From CBDUXZ01 sp965371325 [NCBI: uncultured bacterium] (GTDB lineage: Bacteria > JAUYMQ01), in NCBI GenBank assembly GCA_965371325.1, contig CBDUXZ010000038.1, forward strand, positions 1 through 9,982: 9,982 bases of DNA, given 5' to 3'. The notes beneath the pieces were generated by a model that was given only the letters and a program-made list of their open reading frames with translations, was not told where the DNA came from and made no database searches. A program made the translations under genes and the position numbers. Positions 1 through 5,883 of this stretch are shown piece by piece (position 1 is the first letter of the stretch; the number at the start of each line of letters is the position of its first letter).

Positions 1-1043
1 TGCTTCGCGCCTTCGTCGAACCCCGCGGGAAGCAACCGCCCTGCAAGGTTTACAAGATCGGCCGCACCCCCCAAAACCCGGATCTCGCCGGACTTCCCGT
101 AATCCTTCGCGCCCGCCTTCGGCGAGACACCGTGGAGGGCGGCCCCTGCATCGTCGGCGCCACCGTCTTCGGCGCCATCGGCCTGTGGAATGCGATTCCT
201 TTCGATCGCGTTGTCATCGACGAAGCGGCTCAGGTTCCCCTTTCCCATGGAGTCATTGCCCTTGGAAGCGCGCCCAGGGCCACCCTCGTCGGCGATCACC
301 AGCAGATGGGCCCGATCGTCCGTACGGATCCGCCGGACGATCTCGCGGCCGTCTCTCTTTTCGCCCACCTGCATCGGCACTACGGATCGACGCTGCTCAC
401 GCGTACCTACCGCATGAACCGTGAGATCAACGATTTCGTAAGCCGGCACTTCTACGCGGGAAGACTCGCTTCGGACGCCTCCTGCGCTTCGGCGCGCCTT
501 TCACTCCAGCGCGGCGGCCGGCTGCGCTCTATCCTCGATCCCGACCGGCCCGCCGTCCTCGTTCTTCTCGATCACGAAGCGTGCCGCCAGCGCGCGCCGG
601 TCGAGGCCGGGCTTGCAGCCGATCTCGTTATCGAACTGATCACACATCATGGCGTGCCGGCCGATGAGATCGCCGTCATCGCTCCCTATCGCGCCCAGGT
701 GAACGCCATTCGGCAAGAATTCCGGACCCGCGCTTCGAAAAACCCGGCGGCGCTGCGCAAGGAGCCGGTAATCGACACGGTCGAGCGAATTCAGGGCCAG
801 GAACGGGACGTCATCATCGCCTCCTTCACCAACAGTGATCCCGAGGAGCTTCTGAAGGACGCTTCCTTCTTCTACTCCCCGAATCGGCTGAATGTCCTTC
901 TCAGCCGGGCCCGCGCGAAGCGGATACTCCTCGCAAGTCCCCACGCCTTCCGCGCTATTCCCCGGGACCTCGATACGCTGCGCAACGCGAACCTCTTCCG
1001 GCGACTCTACGACGAGAGCGACAGGATCAACTGGCCTTCGTAA
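1..1043 (+). CDS. Upf1/DNA2-like superfamily 1 helicase, C-terminal part (5' end outside window)
   Basis: The reading frame is open from base 3 with no stop, so the GTG at 132 is an internal codon and the gene begins upstream. Of the 346 visible residues, several SF1 helicase motifs can be read: motif II DEAAQ (73-77), motif III GDHQQMGP (97-104), the YRMN element (136-139), a PYRAQ segment before the last RecA-like domain, QGQE (264-267) and motif VI RLNVLLSRAR (295-304). This is the DNA2/NAM7/Upf1 type, which couples ATP hydrolysis to unwinding or translocation on DNA or RNA. The Walker A P-loop and any fused N-terminal domain (nuclease or other) lie outside the window, so substrate and role cannot be stated. 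The fragment ends normally at TAA (1041-1043), with no frameshift, and is convergent with the pdh operon. The helicase family is confident; the specific function is unknown. Confidence 0.9.
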   Translation, partial: LRAFVEPRGKQPPCKVYKIGRTPQNPDLAGLPVILRARLRRDTVEGGPCIVGATVFGAIGLWNAIPFDRVVIDEAAQVPLSHGVIALGSAPRATLVGDHQQMGPIVRTDPPDDLAAVSLFAHLHRHYGSTLLTRTYRMNREINDFVSRHFYAGRLASDASCASARLSLQRGGRLRSILDPDRPAVLVLLDHEACRQRAPVEAGLAADLVIELITHHGVPADEIAVIAPYRAQVNAIRQEFRTRASKNPAALRKEPVIDTVERIQGQERDVIIASFTNSDPEELLKDASFFYSPNRLNVLLSRARAKRILLASPHAFRAIPRDLDTLRNANLFRRLYDESDRINWPS

Positions 1044-1072
1044 GCGAACAGACGTCTGGGAACGGTTACGCT

Positions 1073-1149
1073 GCGTCGGCGCGGGGCGTCAGCCCTGGGC
1101 GTCGGCGCGGGGCGTCAGCCCTGGGCGTCGGCGCGGGGCGTCGGCCCTT
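1073..1149. repeat. 26-bp tandem repeat, about 3 copies
   Basis: Two exact units (1073-1098, 1099-1124) and a third nearly complete one (1125-1149, with A to G in the cgtcAg/cgtcGg position) lie head to tail. Each starts gcgtcggcgcggggcgtc and ends near ccctgg. Within each unit GGGC and GCCC can pair, so the array could form small stems. There are no spacers, so it is not CRISPR. Function is unknown; it may be a slippage product or part of a dispersed intergenic element. Confidence 0.85.
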
Positions 1150-1292
1150 CCGCGCGCAGGTGGGGGCCGCGAGCGCGGGCTCAATGGCGTGCGCCCTGGC
1201 AATCTCTCCCGGCCTCTTGCGCGCTTTACAACACTCTCCCGCGCGAGCCGCAGGAACCGCCGAGCACGGGAGGGCCGAGGCCCCCCGGCGCA

Positions 1293-1362
1293 CTCCTCGC
1301 AATGACAGGGTCCGCGGCTCGGCGGGAGCCTCGCCCTCCCGGGCGCTCCTCGCAATGACAGG
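1293..1362. repeat. Two copies of the CTCCTCGCAATGACAGG intergenic element
   Basis: Identical 17-bp copies lie at 1293-1309 and 1346-1362, 53 bp apart, separated by a GC-rich palindromic stretch. On the minus strand they read CCTGTCATTGCGAGGAG. From memory, this core (tgtcattgcgaggagc) recurs as a dispersed intergenic repeat in many unrelated bacterial genomes and gives spurious predicted peptides containing CHCEE; I could not verify this here. What the sequence shows directly is the two perfect copies in a non-coding spacer. The role is unknown. Confidence 0.75.
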
Positions 1363-1380
1363 AGGGCCCCTGGGCGGATG

Positions 1381-2664
1381 CTAGACGGTGAGCAGGTCGG
1401 GGTTTTCCAGAAGCTCCTTGATCTTCCCCAGGAAACGGGCGGCGGTGGCGCCGTCGATGATCCGATGATCGCAAGAGAGCGTCATCTTCATGAGGCGGGC
1501 TGTTTTGACCTCCCCGTCCCGGACGACGGGGACTTCTGCAATAGCTCCTACGGCCAGGATTGCTCCCTCGGGCGGATTCATGATGGCCGCGAACTCTTCG
1601 ACGCCAAGCATTCCCAGATTCGATACGGTGAAGGAGCTCCCGCGGTACTCCTCGGGCCTCAGCTTTCGCGCGCGCCCACGGGCCGCGAGATCCCTTCCCT
1701 CTGAGGCAATCTCAGCGAGGCGCTTCTTATCGGCGTTCCGAACAACCGGCGTCACCAGACCGTCACCCACGGCTACCGCAATGCCGACGTTCACGTCCCG
1801 GAGCATGCGGACCTGGCCCTCCTCGTAACTCGCGTTTACCCCCGGAAACTCTCCCAGTGCGCGTCCCGAGGCGGCCACGATGAGATCGTTCATCGTAATT
1901 TTCCCTTCGGGATGCGCATTTTTGAACTCTGCCCTGAACTGCTCGGAATTGCCCATGTCGACATGCATCGTGAGCGTGAAGTGGGGCGCGTTTCGCCAGC
2001 TCTCCTCCATACGCTTGGCAATCGTGCGCCGCATGGGAGAGAGCGTGCTGAGATCGCCCAGCTTGTTGCGCGCCAGATCCAGAAACGTGTCGCCCGCCCC
2101 CTGAGCCCTCTTCCCGGCCGCAGGTCTGCCCGCAGACCCGATGGCGGCCTCCACGTCCGCCTTGATAATACGCCCCTCCGGCCCGCTCCCCGTGATCTCA
2201 CCGAGAGAGATCCCATGCTCCTCCGCCAGCCGCCGCGCGATGGGCGAGACCGAAAGACGATCGCCTCGCCGGCGGGAGACCGGCTTCCCAGGCGCGGCTT
2301 TCGCTGGAGCGCTCTCCGCCTCCTCTTGTGGCGCCGCCACGGCCTTTTCCCGGGGAGACGCGGCGATCGCTCCGGATGACCGGCTGATCTCTGCTTCACG
2401 GGGCTCGGGGAGGGCGACCTCCTCGCCCTCCTCCACGAGCAGGGCGATCACTTCGTCCAGCGGCGCGACTTCCCCTTCCTGGATGCGGATCTCGGAAATC
2501 GTTCCCGCGTAGAAGGATTGGAATTCCACGTCCGCCTTGTCCGTTTCGATCACGCAGAGAAGCTCCCCCTCCTCCACCTGATCGCCGACCTTGACCTTCC
2601 ATTCGACGATCTTCCCCTCATCCATCGTGTCGGAAAGACGAGGCATCTTGATCTCGACAGGCAT
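1381..2664 (-). CDS. pdhC: Dihydrolipoamide acetyltransferase, E2 of pyruvate dehydrogenase
   Basis: This 427-residue protein carries the acetyl group from E1 on a lipoyl arm and transfers it to CoA in the cytoplasm. An N-terminal lipoyl domain (about 1-80) has the lipoylated Lys43 in ETDKADVEF. An Ala/Pro/Glu-rich flexible linker (about 81-135) follows, then a peripheral subunit-binding domain (about 138-175, SPIARRLAEEHGI...GRIIKADV). The acyltransferase domain (about 200-427) ends with DHRIIDG, giving catalytic His400 and Asp404. There is one lipoyl domain, as in many bacterial and mitochondrial-type E2s. The frame is open further upstream, but the first 73 codons only shadow pdhB. The ATG at 2664 begins the lipoyl domain and has GAGGG (2670-2674) five bases before it. 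It lies 26 bp after pdhB and is the last gene of the operon. Acetoin or branched-chain E2 is less likely given the neighbours. Confidence 0.95.
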   Translation of the reverse strand: MPVEIKMPRLSDTMDEGKIVEWKVKVGDQVEEGELLCVIETDKADVEFQSFYAGTISEIRIQEGEVAPLDEVIALLVEEGEEVALPEPREAEISRSSGAIAASPREKAVAAPQEEAESAPAKAAPGKPVSRRRGDRLSVSPIARRLAEEHGISLGEITGSGPEGRIIKADVEAAIGSAGRPAAGKRAQGAGDTFLDLARNKLGDLSTLSPMRRTIAKRMEESWRNAPHFTLTMHVDMGNSEQFRAEFKNAHPEGKITMNDLIVAASGRALGEFPGVNASYEEGQVRMLRDVNVGIAVAVGDGLVTPVVRNADKKRLAEIASEGRDLAARGRARKLRPEEYRGSSFTVSNLGMLGVEEFAAIMNPPEGAILAVGAIAEVPVVRDGEVKTARLMKMTLSCDHRIIDGATAARFLGKIKELLENPDLLTV

Positions 2665-2690
2665 GGTTTCCCTCTGGGGGGATCTCTTTA

Positions 2691-3668
2691 TCAGCGGCCG
2701 AGCACGCGATCGACCGCAGAGACAATCTTCTCGACGCTTGGGAGCGCGGCCTTCTCGAGATTGCCCGCGTAGGGCATCGGAACGTCCTCGCTCGTCACCC
2801 GAAGAACGGGTGCATCCAGGTGGTCGAAGGCATCGCGCTGAACCAGATAGGCAATCTGGGCACCGATGCCTCCAAAGGGCCAACCCTCCTCCACGATCAC
2901 CAGGTGATTGGTTTTTCGGACAGAGGTGAGAATTGCTTCTTCGTCAAGGGGGCGAAGCGTTCTCGGATCGATCACCTCGGGATCGATGCCGCGTTTCTCC
3001 AGTTCCGGCAGCGCGAGTCGGACCAGATGCTGCATCTTGGACCATGCGACAATAGTGAGATCGTTGCCGGGCCTCACCACTTCGGCCACGCCGAGCGGGA
3101 TTTCATAGGCCTCCTCGGGCACCTCGCCCTTCACGCCGTAGAGAACCTCGCTCTCGATGAAAACGACCGGGTTGTCATCCCGAACTGCGCTTTTGAGAAG
3201 CCCCTTCGCGTCGCGCGCGTTGGCGGGCATCACGACTTTGAGCCCCGGCGTATAGCAATAGAAGGGCTCGGTGCACTGGGAGTGCTGCGCGGCAAGCTGA
3301 TGCGCGGCGCCGCCGGGCCCCCTGAATACGATCGGCAATTTGAACTGGCCGCCGCTCATGAGCCGAAGTTTGGCGGCGTTGTTGATTAGCTGATCGAATG
3401 CCACGAAGGAGAAATTGAAGGTCATGAACTCGATGATGGGGCGGAGCCCTACCATCGCGGCGCCAAGCCCCACCCCGGCGAAACCACACTCCGCTATCGG
3501 CGTGTCGACGACGCGGGTCTCGCCGAAGCTCTCCAGCAGACCCCGGCTTACCTTGTAGGCGCCCTGGTAAGCGCCGACCTCTTCTCCCATGAGGAACACG
3601 CGGTCGTCCCGCGCCATCTCCTCGGAGATGGCTTCCTGTAGCGCATCGCGATACGAGATGCTCCTCAT
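2691..3668 (-). CDS. pdhB: Pyruvate dehydrogenase E1 component, beta subunit
   Basis: This 325-residue subunit pairs with PdhA as a heterotetramer that decarboxylates pyruvate with thiamine diphosphate (TPP) and reductively acetylates the E2 lipoyl group. The family's landmarks are present: GEEVGAYQGAYKVSRGL (28-44), DTPIAE (55-60) with Glu60, the expected TPP-activating glutamate, FMTFNFSFVAFDQ (81-93), and AAQHSQ (126-131) with the conserved His129. The C-terminal transketolase domain contains DPRTLRPLD (234-242) and a VTSEDVPMPY segment. These match mitochondrial and alphaproteobacterial-type PdhB better than acetoin dehydrogenase. The length is normal. Its ATG overlaps the pdhA stop as ATGA (3665-3668), so the two chains are probably translationally coupled, which fits 1:1 stoichiometry. 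Confidence 0.95.
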   Translation of the reverse strand: MRSISYRDALQEAISEEMARDDRVFLMGEEVGAYQGAYKVSRGLLESFGETRVVDTPIAECGFAGVGLGAAMVGLRPIIEFMTFNFSFVAFDQLINNAAKLRLMSGGQFKLPIVFRGPGGAAHQLAAQHSQCTEPFYCYTPGLKVVMPANARDAKGLLKSAVRDDNPVVFIESEVLYGVKGEVPEEAYEIPLGVAEVVRPGNDLTIVAWSKMQHLVRLALPELEKRGIDPEVIDPRTLRPLDEEAILTSVRKTNHLVIVEEGWPFGGIGAQIAYLVQRDAFDHLDAPVLRVTSEDVPMPYAGNLEKAALPSVEKIVSAVDRVLGR

Positions 3669-4654
3669 GACCGCCCCCCGTCCATCGCATCCTTCGGCCC
3701 TTCCGCATAGACGAAATCGTGGAGGTCTTTCTCGTCCGGAAGCGGGGAGTTTCGGGCGAACTCAACAGCTTCTTCGATTTCGTTCCGCACGTCCAGCGCC
3801 ATCTCCTTGAGCTGAGTCTGGCTGGCCATCCCAAGGGTGTAGATCCGATCCGCAAGCTGCGGAATCGGGTCGCGCGTCTTCCAGAATTCCAGCTCTTCCT
3901 TGGTCCGGTACTTGGCAGGGTCACTGATGGAGTGGCCGCGGAAACGGTAGGTCTTCGCCTCAATCAGAGTGGGAAGGCTCTGCTCACGCGCGCGCTTCAC
4001 GGCGCGGCGGACTGACTCGCGAACCTCGAGCGCGTCATCGCCGTTGATCGTCTCCCGCTCCATGGGATACCCCAGCGCCCGGGTGGATACATCCTCAACG
4101 GCGAGCGTCTTGTAGAGCGGCGTCCCCATTGCGTAAAGATTGTTTTCGCAAATGAATATCACCGGGAGTTTCCAGAGCGAGGCCAGGCAGAGCCCTTCGT
4201 GAAAGGCGCCCATGTTGGCGGTCCCATCTCCGAAGAAGCAGAGGGCGACGTCCTTCTCGCCCCTGTATTTCGACGCAAAGGCCACGCCTGCGGCAAGCGG
4301 AATATGGCCGCCGACGATGGCGTGGCCGCCGAGAAAGCGGCGGGAGACATCGAAGAAATGCATGGAGCCGCCGCGCCCTTTGGAACAACCGGTCGCGCGG
4401 CCAAAGAGCTCCGCCATGGCGCTGCGCGGGTCGCGTGTCCGCGCGAGGTAATGCCCGTGTTCCCGGTAGGTCGCGACGATGTAATCGGTGGGTTCGGCCG
4501 CGGCGATCGCGCCAACCGCCACTCCCTCCTGGCCGATGTAGAGGTGCAGGAATCCGCTGATAAGCCCCTCCGTGTAGCAGCGCTGGGCCACCTCCTCGAA
4601 GCGACGGATGAGGAGCATGTCGCGGTACATGCCGAGGAGCAGATTCTTGTCCAT
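3665..4654 (-). CDS. pdhA: Pyruvate dehydrogenase E1 component, alpha subunit
   Basis: This 329-residue subunit holds the TPP pyrophosphate site of E1. The classic GDG...NN motif is complete: GDG at 142-144 and NN at 171-172, with the conserved spacing. YREHGH (63-68), GRGGSMHFF (93-101) and FLGGHAIVGGHIPLAAG (107-123) line the active site. YRFRGHSISDPAKYR (236-250) is the active-site loop that is phosphorylated in mitochondrial homologues; no kinase gene is visible here. The ATG at 4654 is preceded by a strong GGGAGGG (4659-4665) four bases upstream, which fixes the start. It is the first gene of pdhA-pdhB-pdhC and diverges from the TetR gene at 4975. The SISDPAKYR and SMHFF segments favour pyruvate rather than acetoin or branched-chain 2-oxoacids as substrate. 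This is inference from family resemblance. Confidence 0.93.
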   Translation of the reverse strand: MDKNLLLGMYRDMLLIRRFEEVAQRCYTEGLISGFLHLYIGQEGVAVGAIAAAEPTDYIVATYREHGHYLARTRDPRSAMAELFGRATGCSKGRGGSMHFFDVSRRFLGGHAIVGGHIPLAAGVAFASKYRGEKDVALCFFGDGTANMGAFHEGLCLASLWKLPVIFICENNLYAMGTPLYKTLAVEDVSTRALGYPMERETINGDDALEVRESVRRAVKRAREQSLPTLIEAKTYRFRGHSISDPAKYRTKEELEFWKTRDPIPQLADRIYTLGMASQTQLKEMALDVRNEIEEAVEFARNSPLPDEKDLHDFVYAEGPKDAMDGGRS

Positions 4655-4974
4655 GCCACCCTCCCGGAGAGAAGTTACACCACGCCCTATCGGCCGGAAA
4701 GTCCGTCGGCTGGAGATGGGTTGCTCCCCGAAATACCGTGCGCGGCAAGCGGGATCTCCATACCGCGCCCGCGGTCAGGACGCCGCCGAGTTTCGGTCCG
4801 GAAGAATTTTTGACCCTTCGGCAAAGGGCATGGCCGCGTGACTCTGCTTGACAGGAACCGTGGTGGGATGTTAGCTATTTCTAAAGCTGCGGGTTTGGGA
4901 ATTTATATTCCCGTTGTCGGGTGACCCGCCGCCGGACGAAATGGAGGGCCAGTCCGCCGTAAAAGGAGACTGAA
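4655..4974. other. Divergent intergenic control region, pdhA / tetR
   Basis: This 320-bp gene-free region must contain the promoters of both the pdh operon and the TetR gene. The part next to tetR (4863-4912) is clearly more AT-rich than its surroundings and holds the candidate operator at 4897-4912. It also holds a TTAG/CTAA inverted repeat (4871-4874 with 4881-4884). A perfect TTGACA occurs at 4848-4853 on the plus strand, but the hexamer 17 bases later (TTAGCT) is a poor -10. On the minus strand I found no convincing -35/-10 pair for pdhA. The open frames crossing this region are antisense extensions over pdhA and are not called. Confidence 0.6.
4897..4912. promoter_or_regulatory. Operator-like palindrome with embedded -10 element, likely TetR site
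   Basis: GGGAATTTATATTCCC consists of perfect 6-bp arms (GGGAAT/ATTCCC) around four bases. This size is typical of TetR-family operators. TATATT (4904-4909) inside it matches the sigma-70 -10 consensus at five of six positions and would start a tetR transcript near 4916, about 60 bases before its GTG. Read on the minus strand the same site gives TATAAA. The corresponding -35 positions are weak in both directions. Binding here would block the promoter, consistent with autoregulation and possibly control of the pdh operon. Both are inferences. Confidence 0.45.
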
Positions 4975-5601
4975 GTGGGCCTGGCTCAAGCGCGCGCCGT
5001 CGGCACCGACAGCCGCCGGGAGATCCTCCGCGTTGCGGAGGAGATCTTTGCGAACAAAGGATACGTCCCCACCACGACCCGCGAGATCGCCGAAGCAGCC
5101 GGTGTGACCAAGGGGCTACTCTTCTACCATTTCCAGACGAAGCAGCATCTGTACCTGACGGTCGTCGAGAACGTCATGGATTCAATGTCCCAGCTCGCCA
5201 TCCCCCAGGTGCAGATTGAGGGGGTGGATCGGCTGGCTCATATCCGCGGCTTTCTTGAGGGGTGGACCGAGTTCCAGGCTAATCATCCCAACGCATTGAA
5301 GCTGATTACCCGCGAGCTCATGGATGAGGGGAAGTTTTATCAGCGAATTGCGGACGACTACATCAAACCCCTTTACGAGTTCGGGATTACCTTCATGAAG
5401 GAAGGGATCGCGGAGGGTGTGTTCAATGATATCGACCCCTTCCACCTCGTTCAGATACTCAGCGCCCCCAACGCCATGTATTTCACGCAACTCGGCTTTT
5501 ATGAGCGACTATCGGGCGAAGACCTGAAATCACCCGGCGAGATCGCCCGTCGCAAGAAAGCGCTTTGGGAAACCTTCTCCCGGGTTCTTGAAAAAACCTA
5601 G
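4975..5601 (+). CDS. TetR/AcrR-family transcriptional regulator
   Basis: This 208-residue protein is a normal length for the family. The N-terminal DNA-binding domain (about 12-60) contains the helix-turn-helix TTTREIAEAAGVTKGLLFYHF (33-53 region) followed by the usual K(Q)xLY end. The C-terminal helical ligand domain (about 65-208) is not recognisable as a particular subfamily, so the effector is unknown. Translation starts at GTG 4975, with AGGAG at 4963-4967 seven bases upstream; an in-frame TAA at 4960-4962 excludes an earlier start. It is transcribed divergently from pdhA, with an operator-like palindrome between them. Local autoregulation and control of pyruvate dehydrogenase expression are therefore the simplest hypothesis, not shown by the sequence. 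It is convergent with the small gene ending at 5614, only 12 bp away. Confidence 0.92.
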   Translation: MGLAQARAVGTDSRREILRVAEEIFANKGYVPTTTREIAEAAGVTKGLLFYHFQTKQHLYLTVVENVMDSMSQLAIPQVQIEGVDRLAHIRGFLEGWTEFQANHPNALKLITRELMDEGKFYQRIADDYIKPLYEFGITFMKEGIAEGVFNDIDPFHLVQILSAPNAMYFTQLGFYERLSGEDLKSPGEIARRKKALWETFSRVLEKT

Positions 5602-5616
5602 AAGCAGGAACTTCTA
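5591..5616 (-). terminator. Candidate intrinsic terminator spanning both convergent stop codons
   Basis: TAGAAG (5599-5604) and CTTCTA (5611-5616) form a 6-bp stem with a 6-base loop. On the minus strand the stem is followed by GG and then six T residues (5596 to 5591). The stem is weak (two G:C pairs), so termination may be inefficient. The stop codon of tetR is the left end of the stem and the stop codon of the minus-strand small gene is the right end. On the plus strand no T-run follows. Confidence 0.45.
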
Positions 5617-5814
5617 CTGCGATTCTCTCCCTACGACCTCCACCGCCTCGGGAAGGCGCTCCAGGGAAACCACAACACTCTTCCACTCCCCCTCGACAGC
5701 TCGCAGCGGCGTCAGCATTCCCACCAGACTGCTTGCCACGAGTTCCTGCATGAAGTGATTGAGATGGGTCTTCTTGCCATCCCGTGTAACCGTCACCTGG
5801 TAGTGCTTCTTCAT
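5614..5814 (-). CDS. Hypothetical protein, 66 residues, downstream of the sigma-54 activator
   Basis: I do not recognise this protein. It begins MKKHYQVTVTRDGKKTH, so a short beta-rich basic N-terminus is followed by an amphipathic stretch (NHFMQELVASSLVGML, about 19-34). A mixed C-terminal part (EWKSVVVSLERLPEAVEVV) suggests a small alpha/beta fold. There is no signal peptide, membrane segment or cysteine pair. The case for a real gene is the ATG at 5814 with GGAG (5823-5826) eight bases upstream, an arrangement between two real genes with no better frame, and a stop placed in the terminator-like hairpin. It lies 68-69 bp behind the sigma-54 activator on the same strand and is probably cotranscribed with it. 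A role linked to that regulator is a guess. Confidence 0.6.
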   Translation of the reverse strand: MKKHYQVTVTRDGKKTHLNHFMQELVASSLVGMLTPLRAVEGEWKSVVVSLERLPEAVEVVGRESQ

Positions 5815-5883
5815 CTTCGAATCTCCGCTGAGTAATGAAGGAACCCCTGCCGCCGGTTCGCCGTTTAAGGATTGGCTTACGTC

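Larger units (their letters stand above)
1044..1380. other. Non-coding, repeat-rich spacer between convergent genes
   Basis: This 337-bp stretch separates the helicase stop from the pdhC stop. It is extremely GC-rich and contains a 10-bp palindrome CAGACGTCTG (1049-1058), a 26-bp tandem repeat (1073-1149) and two copies of a 17-bp element (1293-1309 and 1346-1362). There is also a CGGGAG/CTCCCG stem (1323-1328 with 1336-1341). Open frames exist on both strands here, but they are low-complexity, rich in Arg, Ala, Pro and Gly, have no ribosome binding site and follow the repeats, so I do not call genes. No T-run follows any hairpin, so an ordinary intrinsic terminator for either flanking gene is not evident. 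Confidence 0.75.

Noticed and set aside
1073-1149. Possible CRISPR array
   Set aside because: The 26-bp units are directly abutting with no unique spacers, and there are no cas genes.
1066-1474. Several open frames of 74-88 codons on both strands in the repeat-rich spacer
   Set aside because: They follow the repeats, have Arg/Pro/Ala-rich translations with CHCEE-type peptides, and lack ribosome binding sites.
2665-2883. N-terminal 73-residue extension of the pdhC frame
   Set aside because: It lies within pdhB in another frame and is not lipoyl-domain sequence. The ATG at 2664 has a ribosome binding site and starts the conserved domain.
3665-4654. Identification of the operon as acetoin dehydrogenase (acoABC) because a GAF-containing sigma-54 activator lies nearby, as AcoR does
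   Set aside because: The E1 alpha and beta motifs (GHSISDPAKYR, DTPIAECGF, FMTFNFSF) fit PDH. The activator is separated from the operon by a divergent tetR gene and its N-terminus is not AcoR-like in layout.
4672-4700. TTTCCG-17-TAACTT as a pdhA promoter on the minus strand
   Set aside because: The -10 matches only three of six positions, and the transcript would start at the ribosome binding site itself, too close to the ATG at 4654.
4861-4876. Sigma-54-like GG-N10-GC site (TGGTGGGATGTTAGCT) upstream of tetR
   Set aside because: Only the GG and GC dinucleotides and a few other bases fit the TGGCACG-N4-TTGC consensus. Such matches are common by chance in GC-rich DNA.
4848-4876. TTGACA at 4848-4853 as the tetR promoter -35
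   Set aside because: The -35 is perfect, but the hexamers 16-19 bases downstream (best TTAGCT) match the -10 consensus at only about two positions.
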